The position numbers and the translations under genes are program-made. From the NCBI RefSeq assembly GCF_002263495.1, contig NZ_CP022753.1:2294001-2358000 (forward strand): DNA of 64,000 nucleotides, given 5' to 3'. The notes below the pieces were generated by a model. That model was not told the origin of the DNA. It made no database searches and worked only from the letters and a program-made list of their open reading frames with translations. The DNA comes from Nocardiopsis gilva YIM 90087. Lineage in GTDB: Bacteria; Actinomycetota; Actinomycetes; Streptosporangiales; Streptosporangiaceae. Shown in pieces: positions 35,667 to 44,211 of the stretch; positions within the stretch are counted from its first letter, which is position 1; every line of letters starts with the position of its first letter.

Positions 35667-36758
35667 ATGCTGAACAAGCTGAAGACAGCGATCGGACCCG
35701 CCGCCGAGGCCCATCCGTTCATTGCGGCCGGGGCGAGCGGGAGACGGGTGACCCATCCGCTGCTCGTCATCGTGTTGGCGCAGGTCCTCTATGTGATCGG
35801 ACTTCTGCCGAGTCTGTTCTTGATCGGTCCGCTGCTGGAGTGGATCCCCCAGATCTCGGGGAGCAACCTCGTCGTCGCGGCCCTGGTCGGCATCGCGCGG
35901 CCGATCGTGGGCTTCCTCCCCTTCTACGCGGTGCTCTGGCTGTGGCTGCGGTTCTACGAGCGCCGGACCTTCTCCTCCACCGGTTTCGCCTTCGACCGCA
36001 CTCTGGTGACCGGATTGCTCGCTGGATTCGCGCTGGCGGTCGCGTTCGTCGCCGCGCTGATCGGCGTCGGCTTGGCGGCGGGCACCGTCCGGTGGCACGG
36101 CGCCGTGATCTTCGGTCAGGAGGGGGCGGCGGTGGTCCTTCTCTTCGCCCTCGTGTTCACGGTGGCGAAGGTCGTCGAGATCGGTATCGAGGAACAGCTC
36201 TACCGAGGATGGATGCTGCAGGCGGTCGGCGCGCGCTGGGGTAAGGCGGCGGGCGTCCTCGTCTCCTCCTTCTTCTTCGCTCTCTTTCACTTCTTCTTCA
36301 TCGGCTACTTCGTGCTTCCTGGACTGAGGAGCCACGAGGCCCACTGGGTGCTGATGCTCAACATCTTCCTGTGGGCCGTGTTCGCGGCGCTGGTGACCCT
36401 GCGCACCCGGTCGCTGTGGACGGCGGTGGGCTTTCACGCGGCGGCACTGACCATTCCCGTCCTCCTGCTGACGCTGGCCACACCGGACACCGTCGACGGG
36501 GCGGCGGGCCTGCTGGTGTTCGTCATCGAGAACCCGAGCCACTACACGGGCGGTGTCGGATTCGCGGGGCCGTTCGAAGGGCTGGCGGCCACGGTGGTGC
36601 TGCTCGTGCTCGTGGCGGTGGCCGCGGTGCTGGAGTGGAGGTCGTCGCGTCGCACGGACCGTCAGTGCGGTCAGACCGCCAGGGCGTTGCCCTCCGGTGC
36701 GCTGCGGACCGTGGGGAGTCCCAGGTCGGAGCAGAGACGGCCGAGGGCGTCGTCGTGA
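35667..36758 (+). CDS. CPBP-family intramembrane metalloprotease
   Basis: The protein has 363 residues and about eight membrane helices. CPBP/Rce1 motifs are Glu175-Glu176 with Arg180 (IEEQLYRGWMLQAVG), FFFALFHFFF with His208, and LWTAVGFHA with His257. Bacterial members process or protect peptides such as bacteriocins, or cleave anti-sigma factors. The partner here is unknown. The basic tail after the last helix runs 88 bases into the convergent metF-like gene. It is probably controlled by the divergent two-component system. Confidence 0.88.
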   Translation: MLNKLKTAIGPAAEAHPFIAAGASGRRVTHPLLVIVLAQVLYVIGLLPSLFLIGPLLEWIPQISGSNLVVAALVGIARPIVGFLPFYAVLWLWLRFYERRTFSSTGFAFDRTLVTGLLAGFALAVAFVAALIGVGLAAGTVRWHGAVIFGQEGAAVVLLFALVFTVAKVVEIGIEEQLYRGWMLQAVGARWGKAAGVLVSSFFFALFHFFFIGYFVLPGLRSHEAHWVLMLNIFLWAVFAALVTLRTRSLWTAVGFHAAALTIPVLLLTLATPDTVDGAAGLLVFVIENPSHYTGGVGFAGPFEGLAATVVLLVLVAVAAVLEWRSSRRTDRQCGQTARALPSGALRTVGSPRSEQRRPRASS

Positions 36759-37609
36759 CGGAAGTCGATGAAGTGCAGGCCGCGCACGCCCTCCAGGGAG
36801 AGGGCGTGGGTGGCCTGTTCCAGGGCCAGCTGGTAGGCGGCCTCGCGCTGGTCGGGGGCGGCGGCCAGCCGGTCGATCAGCTCGTCGGGCACATGGATGC
36901 CGGGAACGCGTTTGTTCATGTAGCGCAGGGAGCGCGCGCCCTTAACCAGGACGATGCTCGGCAGCAGGGCGACTTTCGGGGTCAGGCCGGTGGCCGCGCC
37001 GATGCGGGTGAACTCGGCGAGGCGGTCGGGGTGGTAGCAGATCTGCAGCTGGAGGAAGCGCGCACCGGCCGCGGCCTTCTTCAGGGCGCGGCGGACGCGG
37101 TAGGCGTGCGGGGGCGCCGCAGGGTTCTCGACCGCCCCGATCAGCAGCTTGGGGGCCGGGTCGATCGGGCGGCCGGAGAGGTAGTGGCCCTTGGCCAGCC
37201 CGGCGGCGACCCGGATGAGCTGGACCGCGTCGAGGTCGAAGACCCGGCGTGCCTCGGGTTCGTCCCCGGCGGTGACGTCGTCGCCCGTCATGCAGGACAC
37301 GGCCGTGATGCCGTGCAGCGCCGCGCCCATGATGTCGGCCTCCAGCGCGAGCCGGTTCTTGTCGCGGCACACCAGCTGCAGCACCGGCTCGACGCCGTAC
37401 TGCTGTATTGCGATCGCGAGGGCGACATTGGACACGTGGGCGTGCGCGGACGCGTTGTCCGTGGCGTTGACCGCGTCCACGTAGGGCGTGAGACATGCCA
37501 GTTTGGCGGCGATCTCGGGTAGGCCCCCGCCGTCCATCACGGGGAACTCCGCGGTGATGACGGGGCGGGACGGCTCGGGGCTGGTGAGGAGGTCGGCGAA
37601 GTTGGGCAC
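36671..37609 (-). CDS. Methylenetetrahydrofolate reductase family protein (MetF-like)
   Basis: The protein has 312 residues. GTG at 37609 is chosen because an excellent GGAAGGAG lies upstream. The TIM barrel is recognisable from VITAEFPVMDGGGLPEIAAK, DAVNATDNASAHAHVSNVAL, a GDDVTAGDEPEARRVFDLDA segment and FLQLQICYHPDRLAEFTR. MetF interconverts 5,10-methylene- and 5-methyl-tetrahydrofolate with a flavin. It follows the Cys-rich MetV-like gene by 93 bases and diverges from a tetrahydrofolate-dependent demethylase. I infer that it runs oxidatively, returning methyl-folate to the C1 pool, rather than serving methionine synthesis. Confidence 0.9.
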   Translation of the reverse strand: MPNFADLLTSPEPSRPVITAEFPVMDGGGLPEIAAKLACLTPYVDAVNATDNASAHAHVSNVALAIAIQQYGVEPVLQLVCRDKNRLALEADIMGAALHGITAVSCMTGDDVTAGDEPEARRVFDLDAVQLIRVAAGLAKGHYLSGRPIDPAPKLLIGAVENPAAPPHAYRVRRALKKAAAGARFLQLQICYHPDRLAEFTRIGAATGLTPKVALLPSIVLVKGARSLRYMNKRVPGIHVPDELIDRLAAAPDQREAAYQLALEQATHALSLEGVRGLHFIDFRHDDALGRLCSDLGLPTVRSAPEGNALAV

Positions 37610-37702
37610 CCTGGGCTCCTTCCGGATCGTCCTGCTGCGTCGTGTTCTCATCCGGTGGGCCGGTGGGGCCCGTCGGTGTGGTGGGAGCTGGTTGGTGCGC
37701 CG

Positions 37703-38077
37703 CTAGTCGGCGGGTGGTTCCTCGGATTCCCACCCCGCCGGAACGACCTTGTCGCGGCCGGTCAGCAGGTTGATCCAGGAGGACGTGCCCTGGAGGCGGT
37801 TGTCGACGGGTGGTCGCAGGTCGTCGAACTCTTCACGCCATGGGCGCGGCATCTTCTCCGAGCGGTCCTGCGCCTTGAGCCACACGCAGGTCATGGTCGG
37901 GTCGACCTCGCAGGTGCCGTCCTCGCGCACCCCGCCGCACGGCCCGTTGCGCAGGGACTTGGGACAGGTCATGGGGCAGGTGAGGCCCGTGGAGTGCAGA
38001 ACGCACTGCCCGCACATGCGGCAGTCCCAGATGGGCTTCTTGACGGCGTGTTCGATGGTTGCGAGCAAGCGGGCCAT
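37703..38077 (-). CDS. MTHFR C-terminal-domain protein (MetV-like, Cys-rich)
   Basis: The protein has 124 residues. It contains CRMCGQCVLHSTGLTCPMTC, then PKSLRNGPCGGVREDGTCEV and DPTMTCVWLKA. This is the stand-alone 'MTHFR C-terminal' domain known in acetogens as MetV, which partners MetF and probably carries metal or Fe-S through its Cys. At least eight conserved-looking Cys are present. First gene of a two-gene operon with the metF-like gene. The pairing suggests a MetFV-type complex able to use an electron carrier other than NADH. Confidence 0.85.
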   Translation of the reverse strand: MARLLATIEHAVKKPIWDCRMCGQCVLHSTGLTCPMTCPKSLRNGPCGGVREDGTCEVDPTMTCVWLKAQDRSEKMPRPWREEFDDLRPPVDNRLQGTSSWINLLTGRDKVVPAGWESEEPPAD

Positions 38078-38098
38078 GGGTCCACCCCAACCTCGACT

Positions 38099-38115
38099 GT
38101 TGCAAACTATGCAAC
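38099..38115. promoter_or_regulatory. Putative IclR operator 1
   Basis: GTTGCAAACTATGCAAC is an inverted repeat (GTTGCA, AACTA, TGCAAC). It lies 22 bases upstream of the MetV-like start in the divergent promoter. Its reverse complement matches the site at 39941-39957 at 16 of 17 positions. Further GTTGCG half-sites lie at 38171-38270. Confidence 0.65.
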
Positions 38116-38302
38116 TACAATCGTATTGAGAAACGCTACCGCGTGACCACAGGCTAAATCCGGCGGTTTCGTTGCGTCAATGGATATCAGTTGCGCAAGA
38201 CGAAACTTATGGCCCCTCGATCTCTTGACACCGATGCCGCCAGCGAGGGACGCTCTGTTGCGCATGGCGATCCTCGTTGCGTATCAAGTGATGGAGGACC
38301 CG

Positions 38303-39508
38303 ATGGCCGTCATCGAGAACCCGGAGATCCTGCTCTACTCGCGGATCAGGAAGTCGCCGTACTTCTATGCCTCACGCCGCCACGGCGTGGCCAAGTACAG
38401 CGTGTACAACCACACCTACCACCCGCGCCACTACGGCGACCCCGTGGCCGAGTACTGGCACCTGCTCAACGGCGTCACCCTCTGGGATGTCGGCGTGGAA
38501 CGCCAGGTCGAGATCACCGGCCCCGACGCGTTCACCTTCACGAACATGCTCGTCCCGCGCGACCTCACCAAGTGCAAGGTCGGGCAGTGCAAGTACGTGT
38601 TCATCACCGCGCCCGACGGCGGCATTATCAACGATCCGGTCCTACTGCGTCTCGGTGAGAACCACTTCTGGCTGTCCCTCGCCGACAGCGACGTCCTGCT
38701 GTGGGCCCAGGGCCTGGCCTACAACAGCGGGCTCGACGTCACGATCCGCGAGGCCGACGTCGGCCCGGTGCAGGTCCAGGGGCCGAAGTCGCGCGATGTG
38801 ATGGTCGACCTCTTCGGTGAGCGGATCCTGGACATCGGCTACTACTACTGCGCCGAGTTCGAGCTCGACGGCATGCGGGTGGTCGTCTCGCGCACGGGCT
38901 ACACCTCCGAGCTGGGCTTCGAGATCTACCTGCGCAACGCCTCGCGCGACGGCGTCCGGCTGTGGGACCGGGTGATCGAGGCCGGGACCCCGCACGGGAT
39001 CGAGGTGATCGGTCCGTGCCACATCCGCCGCATCGAGGGCGGCATCCTCGCCTGGGGCTGCGACATCGGGCTCGACACCAACCCCTTCGAGGTCGGCTAC
39101 GGCTACGAGGTGAGCTGGATGGTCGACCTGAAGCAGGAGGCCGACTTCATCGGCAAGGAGGCGCTGCGCCGCATCCGCGACAACGGCATCGACCGCAAGC
39201 TCGTCGGCGTGGAGATCGGCGGCATGCCGCTGGGCAGCTTCAACGACGGCTCGATGATCGACCCGTTCCCGGTGTATGCGCCCGGCGGCACGGAGCCGAT
39301 CGGCAAGGTCACCTCCGCCTGCTTCTCGCCGCGGCTGGAGCAGAACATCGGGTTCGCCATGGTGCCGATCGAGCTGGCCGGACCGGGCACGGATCTGGCC
39401 ATCGAGCGGCCCGGCGGGCTCGTGCCCGCCACGGTGGTCGAGAAGCCGTTCATCGACCCCAAGAAGTACGTGCCCAAGCAGGACCTGCACCAGCTCGCCA
39501 CGGGCTGA
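38303..39508 (+). CDS. GcvT-family tetrahydrofolate-dependent demethylase, DmdA-like
   Basis: The protein has 401 residues. ATG 38303 follows GGAGG. A GcvT fold is shown by VTLWDVGVERQVEITGPDAF, GIINDPVLLRLGENHFWLSL, VQVQGPKSRDVM, the folate-site segment SRTGYTSELGFEIYL, and NPFEVGYGYEV with FIGKEALRRI in the barrel domain. The layout follows DMSP demethylase DmdA more than the glycine cleavage T protein; there are no gcvP or gcvH genes here. Such enzymes pass a methyl from sulfonium, amine or aryl ether to tetrahydrofolate. The divergent metF/metV pair could oxidise the product. The substrate is unknown; betaine feeding the adjacent dimethylglycine oxidase is one possibility. Confidence 0.8.
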   Translation: MAVIENPEILLYSRIRKSPYFYASRRHGVAKYSVYNHTYHPRHYGDPVAEYWHLLNGVTLWDVGVERQVEITGPDAFTFTNMLVPRDLTKCKVGQCKYVFITAPDGGIINDPVLLRLGENHFWLSLADSDVLLWAQGLAYNSGLDVTIREADVGPVQVQGPKSRDVMVDLFGERILDIGYYYCAEFELDGMRVVVSRTGYTSELGFEIYLRNASRDGVRLWDRVIEAGTPHGIEVIGPCHIRRIEGGILAWGCDIGLDTNPFEVGYGYEVSWMVDLKQEADFIGKEALRRIRDNGIDRKLVGVEIGGMPLGSFNDGSMIDPFPVYAPGGTEPIGKVTSACFSPRLEQNIGFAMVPIELAGPGTDLAIERPGGLVPATVVEKPFIDPKKYVPKQDLHQLATG

Positions 39509-39726
39509 GCGTACCCGGTGCGGGTGCCGGCGGCCGCGCGGCACCGACGGCGGTGAGCGGCGGGTGACGGCGCGCCGCGGGGTGCGGGGGTGCCACCCCG
39601 CGCCCCGCGGCTGCGCCCTGTGCTGTCTCGTGGGGCACAACTGGCGCCGCGCCCCGGACCTGCCCTGGTGTCCGGGGCGCGGGCTGCGTTGTCCTCCTGC
39701 GCCGTCGCGCTGATCAGCCGCGGCGG

Positions 39727-39864
39727 CTCCGCCTCCGCTTTGGTGTCCCGGGTGACCGGGATGTGCCGGAACTCCGCGCGGTAGGAGGCGGCCAGCGTCG
39801 CGGCGTCGGGATGGCTGGAGACCACCAGCGGGACCTCAATGCCGAGCGTGCCCCACCGGCGTCG
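39727..39864 (-). pseudogene. Remnant of formyltetrahydrofolate deformylase (purU)
   Basis: In frame on the minus strand it reads RRRWGTLGIEVPLVVSSHPD, then AATLAASYRAEFRHIPVTRD, then TKAEAE. This matches the central PurU segment (LGIEIPLVVSNHPD ... FHHIPVTxDTKAEAE). Only about 46 of roughly 285 codons survive, with unrelated sequence on both sides. PurU genes are common in sarcosine oxidase clusters, where they release tetrahydrofolate. Confidence 0.75.
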
Positions 39865-39940
39865 GGACGTCGGGGTGGCGCGGGATGAGCGGGACCCCTG
39901 CCCGTGACCGCGCGCCGGGCAGGAGTCGCCGCCGGAGACT

Positions 39941-39957
39941 GTTGCATAGTTAGCAAC
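39941..39957. promoter_or_regulatory. Putative IclR operator 2
   Basis: GTTGCATAGTTAGCAAC has arms GTTGC and GCAAC. It differs at one base from the reverse complement of the 38099 site. It lies about 180 bases before the dimethylglycine oxidase start, so one regulator could act on both operons. Confidence 0.65.
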
Positions 39958-40133
39958 TCATCCCTGTATATGAAACACTGAGAGCTCGCGTGGTGTTCCG
40001 TCGCGGGGCGTGCGGCATGCGAAAAGAGGCGAGAATCCGCCCCTTGACAGCGCGCCTCGGTGCGTCGGACCCTGTTGCGTAACACGCTGGTTGTTGCGCT
40101 GATAGAAACTCCGACGGTGAAGGTAGGGCTGCC

Positions 40134-42617
40134 ATGGCCGCACCTCGTCCCGCCCCTCGGACCGTCCCCCGAATCGTGATCATCGGCGCGGGTATCGTCG
40201 GCTGCGCGCTCGCCGACGAACTCACCGTGCGCGGCTACACCGACGTCACCGTGGTCGACCAGGGCGATCTCTACCGCACCGGAGGCTCCACCTCCCACGC
40301 TCCCGGCCTGGTGTTCCAGACCAACGGCGCCAAGACCATGTCCGACTTCGCCGACTACACCGTGCGCAAGTACGGCGCGCTGCGCACGGCCGACGACCGC
40401 CCCTGCTTCAACCCCGTCGGCGGACTGGAACTGGCCGCCACCCCCGAACGCCTCGACGAGCTGCACCGCCGCTGTGGCTGGGCGCGCTCCTGGGGGATCG
40501 AGGCCCAGGTGCTCGACCCGGACGCCTGCGCCGCCGCCCACCCCCTCGTCCACGCCGACCGCGTCCTCGGCGGCCTGCACACGCCCACCGACGGCCTGGC
40601 CGCGGCGCTCCCGGCCGCGCGCGCCCAGGGCGAGGCCGCCATCCTGCGCGGGGCGCGCTTCCTGGCCCGGCACCGCGTCCTCGACGTCGAGACCACCGGT
40701 GGGCGGGTCACCGGCGTCGTCACCGACCAGGGCAACATCCCCGCCGACCTGGTGGTCTGCTGCGCGGGGATGTGGGGCCCGCGCATCACCCGCATGGTCG
40801 GGATGACGCTTCCGCTCACCCCCCTCGCGCACCAGTTCGGCTGGACCGGCCCGGTCCCCGCGCTCGCCGGGGCCCCGGCCGAGGCCGTCCACCCGATCCT
40901 GCGCCACCAGGAACACGACCTGTACTACCGGGAGAAGTTCGACCGCGTCGGCGTCGGCTACTACGGCCACCGGCCCATGCCCGTCGACCCCGACGCCATC
41001 GGCGCCCCCGGCCCGGCGGACGACGAGGGCATGCCCTCGGAGCAGCCGTTCACCCCCGTCGACTTCGACCCGGCGTGGACCGCCACCCTCGACCTGCTCC
41101 CCGACCTCGCCGAGACCAAGCTCGACGAGGGCATCAACGGGCTGTTCTCCTTTACCCCCGACAACATGCCGCTGCTCGGGGAGTCGCCCGACGTCGCGGG
41201 GTTCTGGGTGGCCGAGGCCGTCTGGATCACCCACTCTGCCGGGGTCGCACGCGCCGTGGCCGAGTGGATCGTCGACGGCACCTCCACCTTCGACCTGCAC
41301 GCTTGCGACATCAACCGGTTCCAGCGCCACCAGCTCGCCCCCGGCTACCTGCTCGAACGCGACTGCCAGAACTTCGTGGAGGTCTACGACGCCCTCCACC
41401 CGCTCCAGCCGATGGAGGAGCCCCGCCCGCTGCGCGTCGCCCCCTTCCACTCCCGCCAGCACGAGCTCGGCGCCTTCTTCCTGGAAGCCAACGGCTGGGA
41501 GCGCCCGCACTGGTACGAGGCCAACGCCGACCTGGTCGAGGGGCGCGGCATCACCCCGCCCGGGCCGTGGGCCGCGCGCTACTGGTCGCCGATCGTCGGC
41601 GCCGAGGCCCAGGTCACCCGCGAGCGCGTGGCGATGTACGACATGTCCTCGCTGATGCGGCTGGAGGTCACCGGCCCCGGCGCCGCCGCGTTCCTCAACC
41701 GCATGACCACCGGCCGCGCCGAGCGCACCCCCGGCTTCGTCGCCTACTGCCTGCTGCTCGACGCCACCGGGCGGCTGCGCGGCGACATCACGATGGCCCG
41801 GATCACCCACGACCACTACCAGCTGGGCGTCAACAGCCCCCTGGACCTGGACTGGCTCCGCCGCCACCTGCCGTCCGACGGCTCCGTCCAGGTGCAGGAC
41901 ATCACCGCCCGCACCACCTGCATCGGGCTGTGGGGGCCGCGCGCCCGCCAGCTCATGCAGCCGCTGGCCGACCACGACCTGTCCAACCACGGCCTGCGCT
42001 ACTTCCGCTGCGCGCGCATGCACGTGGGCGAGGTGCCGGTGCTGGCGATGCGCGTCTCCTATGTCGGTGAACTGGGCTGGGAGCTCTACACCACGCCCGA
42101 CCTGGGCCTGCGGCTCTGGGACACGCTCTGGCGGGCCGGGCGGCCGCTCGGGGTCATCGCCGCCGGGCGCGGCGCCTTCAACAGCCTCCGGCTGGAGAAG
42201 GGCTACCGCGCGTTCGGCGTGGAGATGACCGACGAGCACGACCCCTACGAGGCCGGACTCGGCTTCGCCCTGCGCATGGCCAAGGACGACTTCCTCGGGC
42301 GCGACGCCCTGGCGGCGCGCGACCCGGGCGCGGTCCAGCGCCGGTTGTGCTGCCTGACCACCACGCCCGATCCCGCCGACACCGTCATGGGCGGCGAACC
42401 CGTCTACCTCCCCGGCGAGGACGGCACCGCCGCCGGGTACGTCACCAGCGCCGCCTACGGCCACACGCTCGGCACCGGCATCGCCTACGCCTGGCTGCCC
42501 GCCGACCGCGCCGAGCCCGGCACCCAGCTGGAGATCGGCTACTTCGACCGGCGCATCCCGGCCACCGTGGCCACCGACCCCCTGTTCGACCCCGAGATGG
42601 CGAGGCTGCGCGCATGA
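40134..42617 (+). CDS. Dimethylglycine oxidase (FAD and tetrahydrofolate domains)
   Basis: The protein has 827 residues, matching the ~830 of Arthrobacter dimethylglycine oxidase. The N-terminal DAO domain starts [20 protein letters not shown] and has [35 protein letters not shown] and [13 protein letters not shown]. The C-terminal GcvT-like domain has [33 protein letters not shown]-type sequence ([15 protein letters not shown]), and ends [13 protein letters not shown]. The flavin half oxidises dimethylglycine to sarcosine; the iminium product passes to the folate half, giving methylenetetrahydrofolate. First gene of an operon with soxBDAG; its stop overlaps the soxB start (ATGA). Confidence 0.93.
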   Translation: MAAPRPAPRTVPRIVIIGAGIVGCALADELTVRGYTDVTVVDQGDLYRTGGSTSHAPGLVFQTNGAKTMSDFADYTVRKYGALRTADDRPCFNPVGGLELAATPERLDELHRRCGWARSWGIEAQVLDPDACAAAHPLVHADRVLGGLHTPTDGLAAALPAARAQGEAAILRGARFLARHRVLDVETTGGRVTGVVTDQGNIPADLVVCCAGMWGPRITRMVGMTLPLTPLAHQFGWTGPVPALAGAPAEAVHPILRHQEHDLYYREKFDRVGVGYYGHRPMPVDPDAIGAPGPADDEGMPSEQPFTPVDFDPAWTATLDLLPDLAETKLDEGINGLFSFTPDNMPLLGESPDVAGFWVAEAVWITHSAGVARAVAEWIVDGTSTFDLHACDINRFQRHQLAPGYLLERDCQNFVEVYDALHPLQPMEEPRPLRVAPFHSRQHELGAFFLEANGWERPHWYEANADLVEGRGITPPGPWAARYWSPIVGAEAQVTRERVAMYDMSSLMRLEVTGPGAAAFLNRMTTGRAERTPGFVAYCLLLDATGRLRGDITMARITHDHYQLGVNSPLDLDWLRRHLPSDGSVQVQDITARTTCIGLWGPRARQLMQPLADHDLSNHGLRYFRCARMHVGEVPVLAMRVSYVGELGWELYTTPDLGLRLWDTLWRAGRPLGVIAAGRGAFNSLRLEKGYRAFGVEMTDEHDPYEAGLGFALRMAKDDFLGRDALAARDPGAVQRRLCCLTTTPDPADTVMGGEPVYLPGEDGTAAGYVTSAAYGHTLGTGIAYAWLPADRAEPGTQLEIGYFDRRIPATVATDPLFDPEMARLRA

Positions 42618-43816
42618 TCGGCGACGCATCCCTGTGGCGGAAGCGCGACCCGGACGACCACTACGACGTGGTCATCGTCGGCTCGGGCGGGCACGGCCTG
42701 GCCACCGCCTACTACCTGGCGCGCGAACACGGCATCCGCGACGTCGCGGTGCTGGAGCGCGGCTGGCTGGCCGGCGGCAACATGGCCCGCAACACGGCCA
42801 TCATCCGCTCCAACTACCTGTGGGACGCCAGCGCCGGGATCTACGAGCACGCGCTGGGCCTGTGGGAGGGGCTGGAGGAGGAGCTCGGCCGCCCCATGCT
42901 GCTCAGCCAGCGCGGCGTGCTCAACCTCGCGCACACCACCCACGACGTCCGCGAGTCCGTGCGGCGGGTCAACGCCAACCGGCTCAACGGCATCGACGCC
43001 GAATGGCTGGGGCCCGAGGAGGTCAAGAAGCTCGTCCCCATCATCGACACCACCCCCGCCCTGCGCTACCCGGTGCTGGGCGCCACCTACCAGCCGCGCG
43101 CCGGTATCGCCAAGCACGACCTCGTGGCCTGGGCGTTCGCAGCTGCGGCCGACGCGCTCGGCGTCCACATGATCGAGGACTGCGAGGTCACCGGCTTCCA
43201 GCGGAGCGGCGACCGCGTCGTCGGCGTGCACACGAGCCGCGGCCCCATCGGCGCGGGCAAGGTCGCGCTGTGCGCCGCCGGGCACACCTCCGTCCTGGCC
43301 GAGCGCCTGGGCCTGCGCCTGCCGGTGCAGAGCCACCCGCTGCAGGCCATGGTCACCCAGCTGCTGGAACCGGTCATCGACACGGTGGTCATGTCCAGCG
43401 CCGTGCACGTCTACGTCAGCCAGGCCGACAAGGGAGAGCTCGTCCTGGGCGCCGGTATCGACGCCTACAACGGCTACGGCCAGCGCGGCTCGTTCTGCAC
43501 CATCGAGCACCAGGTCGCGGCGGCCGTCGCGCTCTTCCCGATCCTCGAGCACGCCCAGCTGCTGCGCACCTGGGGCGGCATCGTCGACGTCACCCCCGAC
43601 GCCTCACCCATCATCGGCCCCACCCCGTTCGAGGGCCTCTACCTGAACTGCGGGTGGGGCACGGGCGGGTTCAAGGCCACCCCCGGCGCGGGGCACGTCT
43701 TCGCCGACACCATCGCCAACGACCGCCCGCATCCGCTGGCCGCGCCCTTCGGGCTGGAGCGGTTCACCACGGGGGCACTGGTCGACGAACACGGCGCCGC
43801 GGCCGTCGCCCATTGA
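42614..43816 (+). CDS. soxB: Sarcosine oxidase beta subunit
   Basis: The protein has 400 residues. The DAO fold has [60 protein letters not shown] and [20 protein letters not shown], the hallmarks of heterotetrameric SoxB. It binds substrate, FAD and (with the alpha subunit) FMN. It oxidises sarcosine to glycine with formation of methylenetetrahydrofolate and H2O2. Its start overlaps the preceding stop by four bases. Confidence 0.95.
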   Translation: MIGDASLWRKRDPDDHYDVVIVGSGGHGLATAYYLAREHGIRDVAVLERGWLAGGNMARNTAIIRSNYLWDASAGIYEHALGLWEGLEEELGRPMLLSQRGVLNLAHTTHDVRESVRRVNANRLNGIDAEWLGPEEVKKLVPIIDTTPALRYPVLGATYQPRAGIAKHDLVAWAFAAAADALGVHMIEDCEVTGFQRSGDRVVGVHTSRGPIGAGKVALCAAGHTSVLAERLGLRLPVQSHPLQAMVTQLLEPVIDTVVMSSAVHVYVSQADKGELVLGAGIDAYNGYGQRGSFCTIEHQVAAAVALFPILEHAQLLRTWGGIVDVTPDASPIIGPTPFEGLYLNCGWGTGGFKATPGAGHVFADTIANDRPHPLAAPFGLERFTTGALVDEHGAAAVAH

Positions 43817-43860
43817 CCCGGCACACACCCACCCGGCACACCACGAAGGAGGAACCTCGG

Positions 43861-44211
43861 ATGCTGCTCATCCCCTGCCCCTGGTGCGGCCCCCGGGACG
43901 AGGCCGAATTCCGCTACGGCGGCCAGGCGGGCGTCGCCTACCCGCGCGATCCCTGGGCCCTGGACGACGGCGCCTGGGCCGAGTTCCTGTTCGTCCGGGA
44001 CAACCCCAAGGGATGGTTCGCCGAGCGCTGGTTCCACACCGCCGGGTGCCGCCGCTGGTGCCACGTCCTGCGCGACACCCTCGACAACCGCATCGCCGCC
44101 TCCGGCCCGGCCGGGACCCAGCTGCCGGAACCCGATACCGGCGATGTCGACGAACCCGCCGATCCGGCCACGGCGAATCCGGCCCGCCCGGCCCCGGGGA
44201 GCCGGGCATGA
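43861..44211 (+). CDS. soxD: Sarcosine oxidase delta subunit
   Basis: The protein has 116 residues, with ATG at 43861 behind GAAGGAGGA. The zinc-binding pattern is CPWCGPRDEAEF near the N-terminus and WFHTAGCRRW (His, Cys) near residue 60. The C-terminal Pro/Ala/Asp-rich tail of ~30 residues looks disordered. It stabilises the alpha-beta-gamma assembly. Overlaps soxA by four bases. Confidence 0.94.
   Translation: MLLIPCPWCGPRDEAEFRYGGQAGVAYPRDPWALDDGAWAEFLFVRDNPKGWFAERWFHTAGCRRWCHVLRDTLDNRIAASGPAGTQLPEPDTGDVDEPADPATANPARPAPGSRA

Larger units (their letters stand above)
39509..40133. other. Intergenic region with purU remnant and operator
   Basis: 625 bases between the demethylase and dimethylglycine oxidase genes. 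It contains a decayed formyltetrahydrofolate deformylase fragment on the minus strand and a 17-base palindrome, both listed separately. Nothing else is recognised. Confidence 0.6.

Noticed and set aside
38303-39508. Glycine cleavage system T protein (gcvT)
   Set aside because: No gcvP or gcvH nearby, and the second half follows the DmdA-like layout, so a demethylase is the better call.
39714-42629. A long minus-strand open frame opposite dimethylglycine oxidase
   Set aside because: Antisense to an end-to-end match with dimethylglycine oxidase. Only the purU-like piece beyond that gene, at 39727-39864, is credible.
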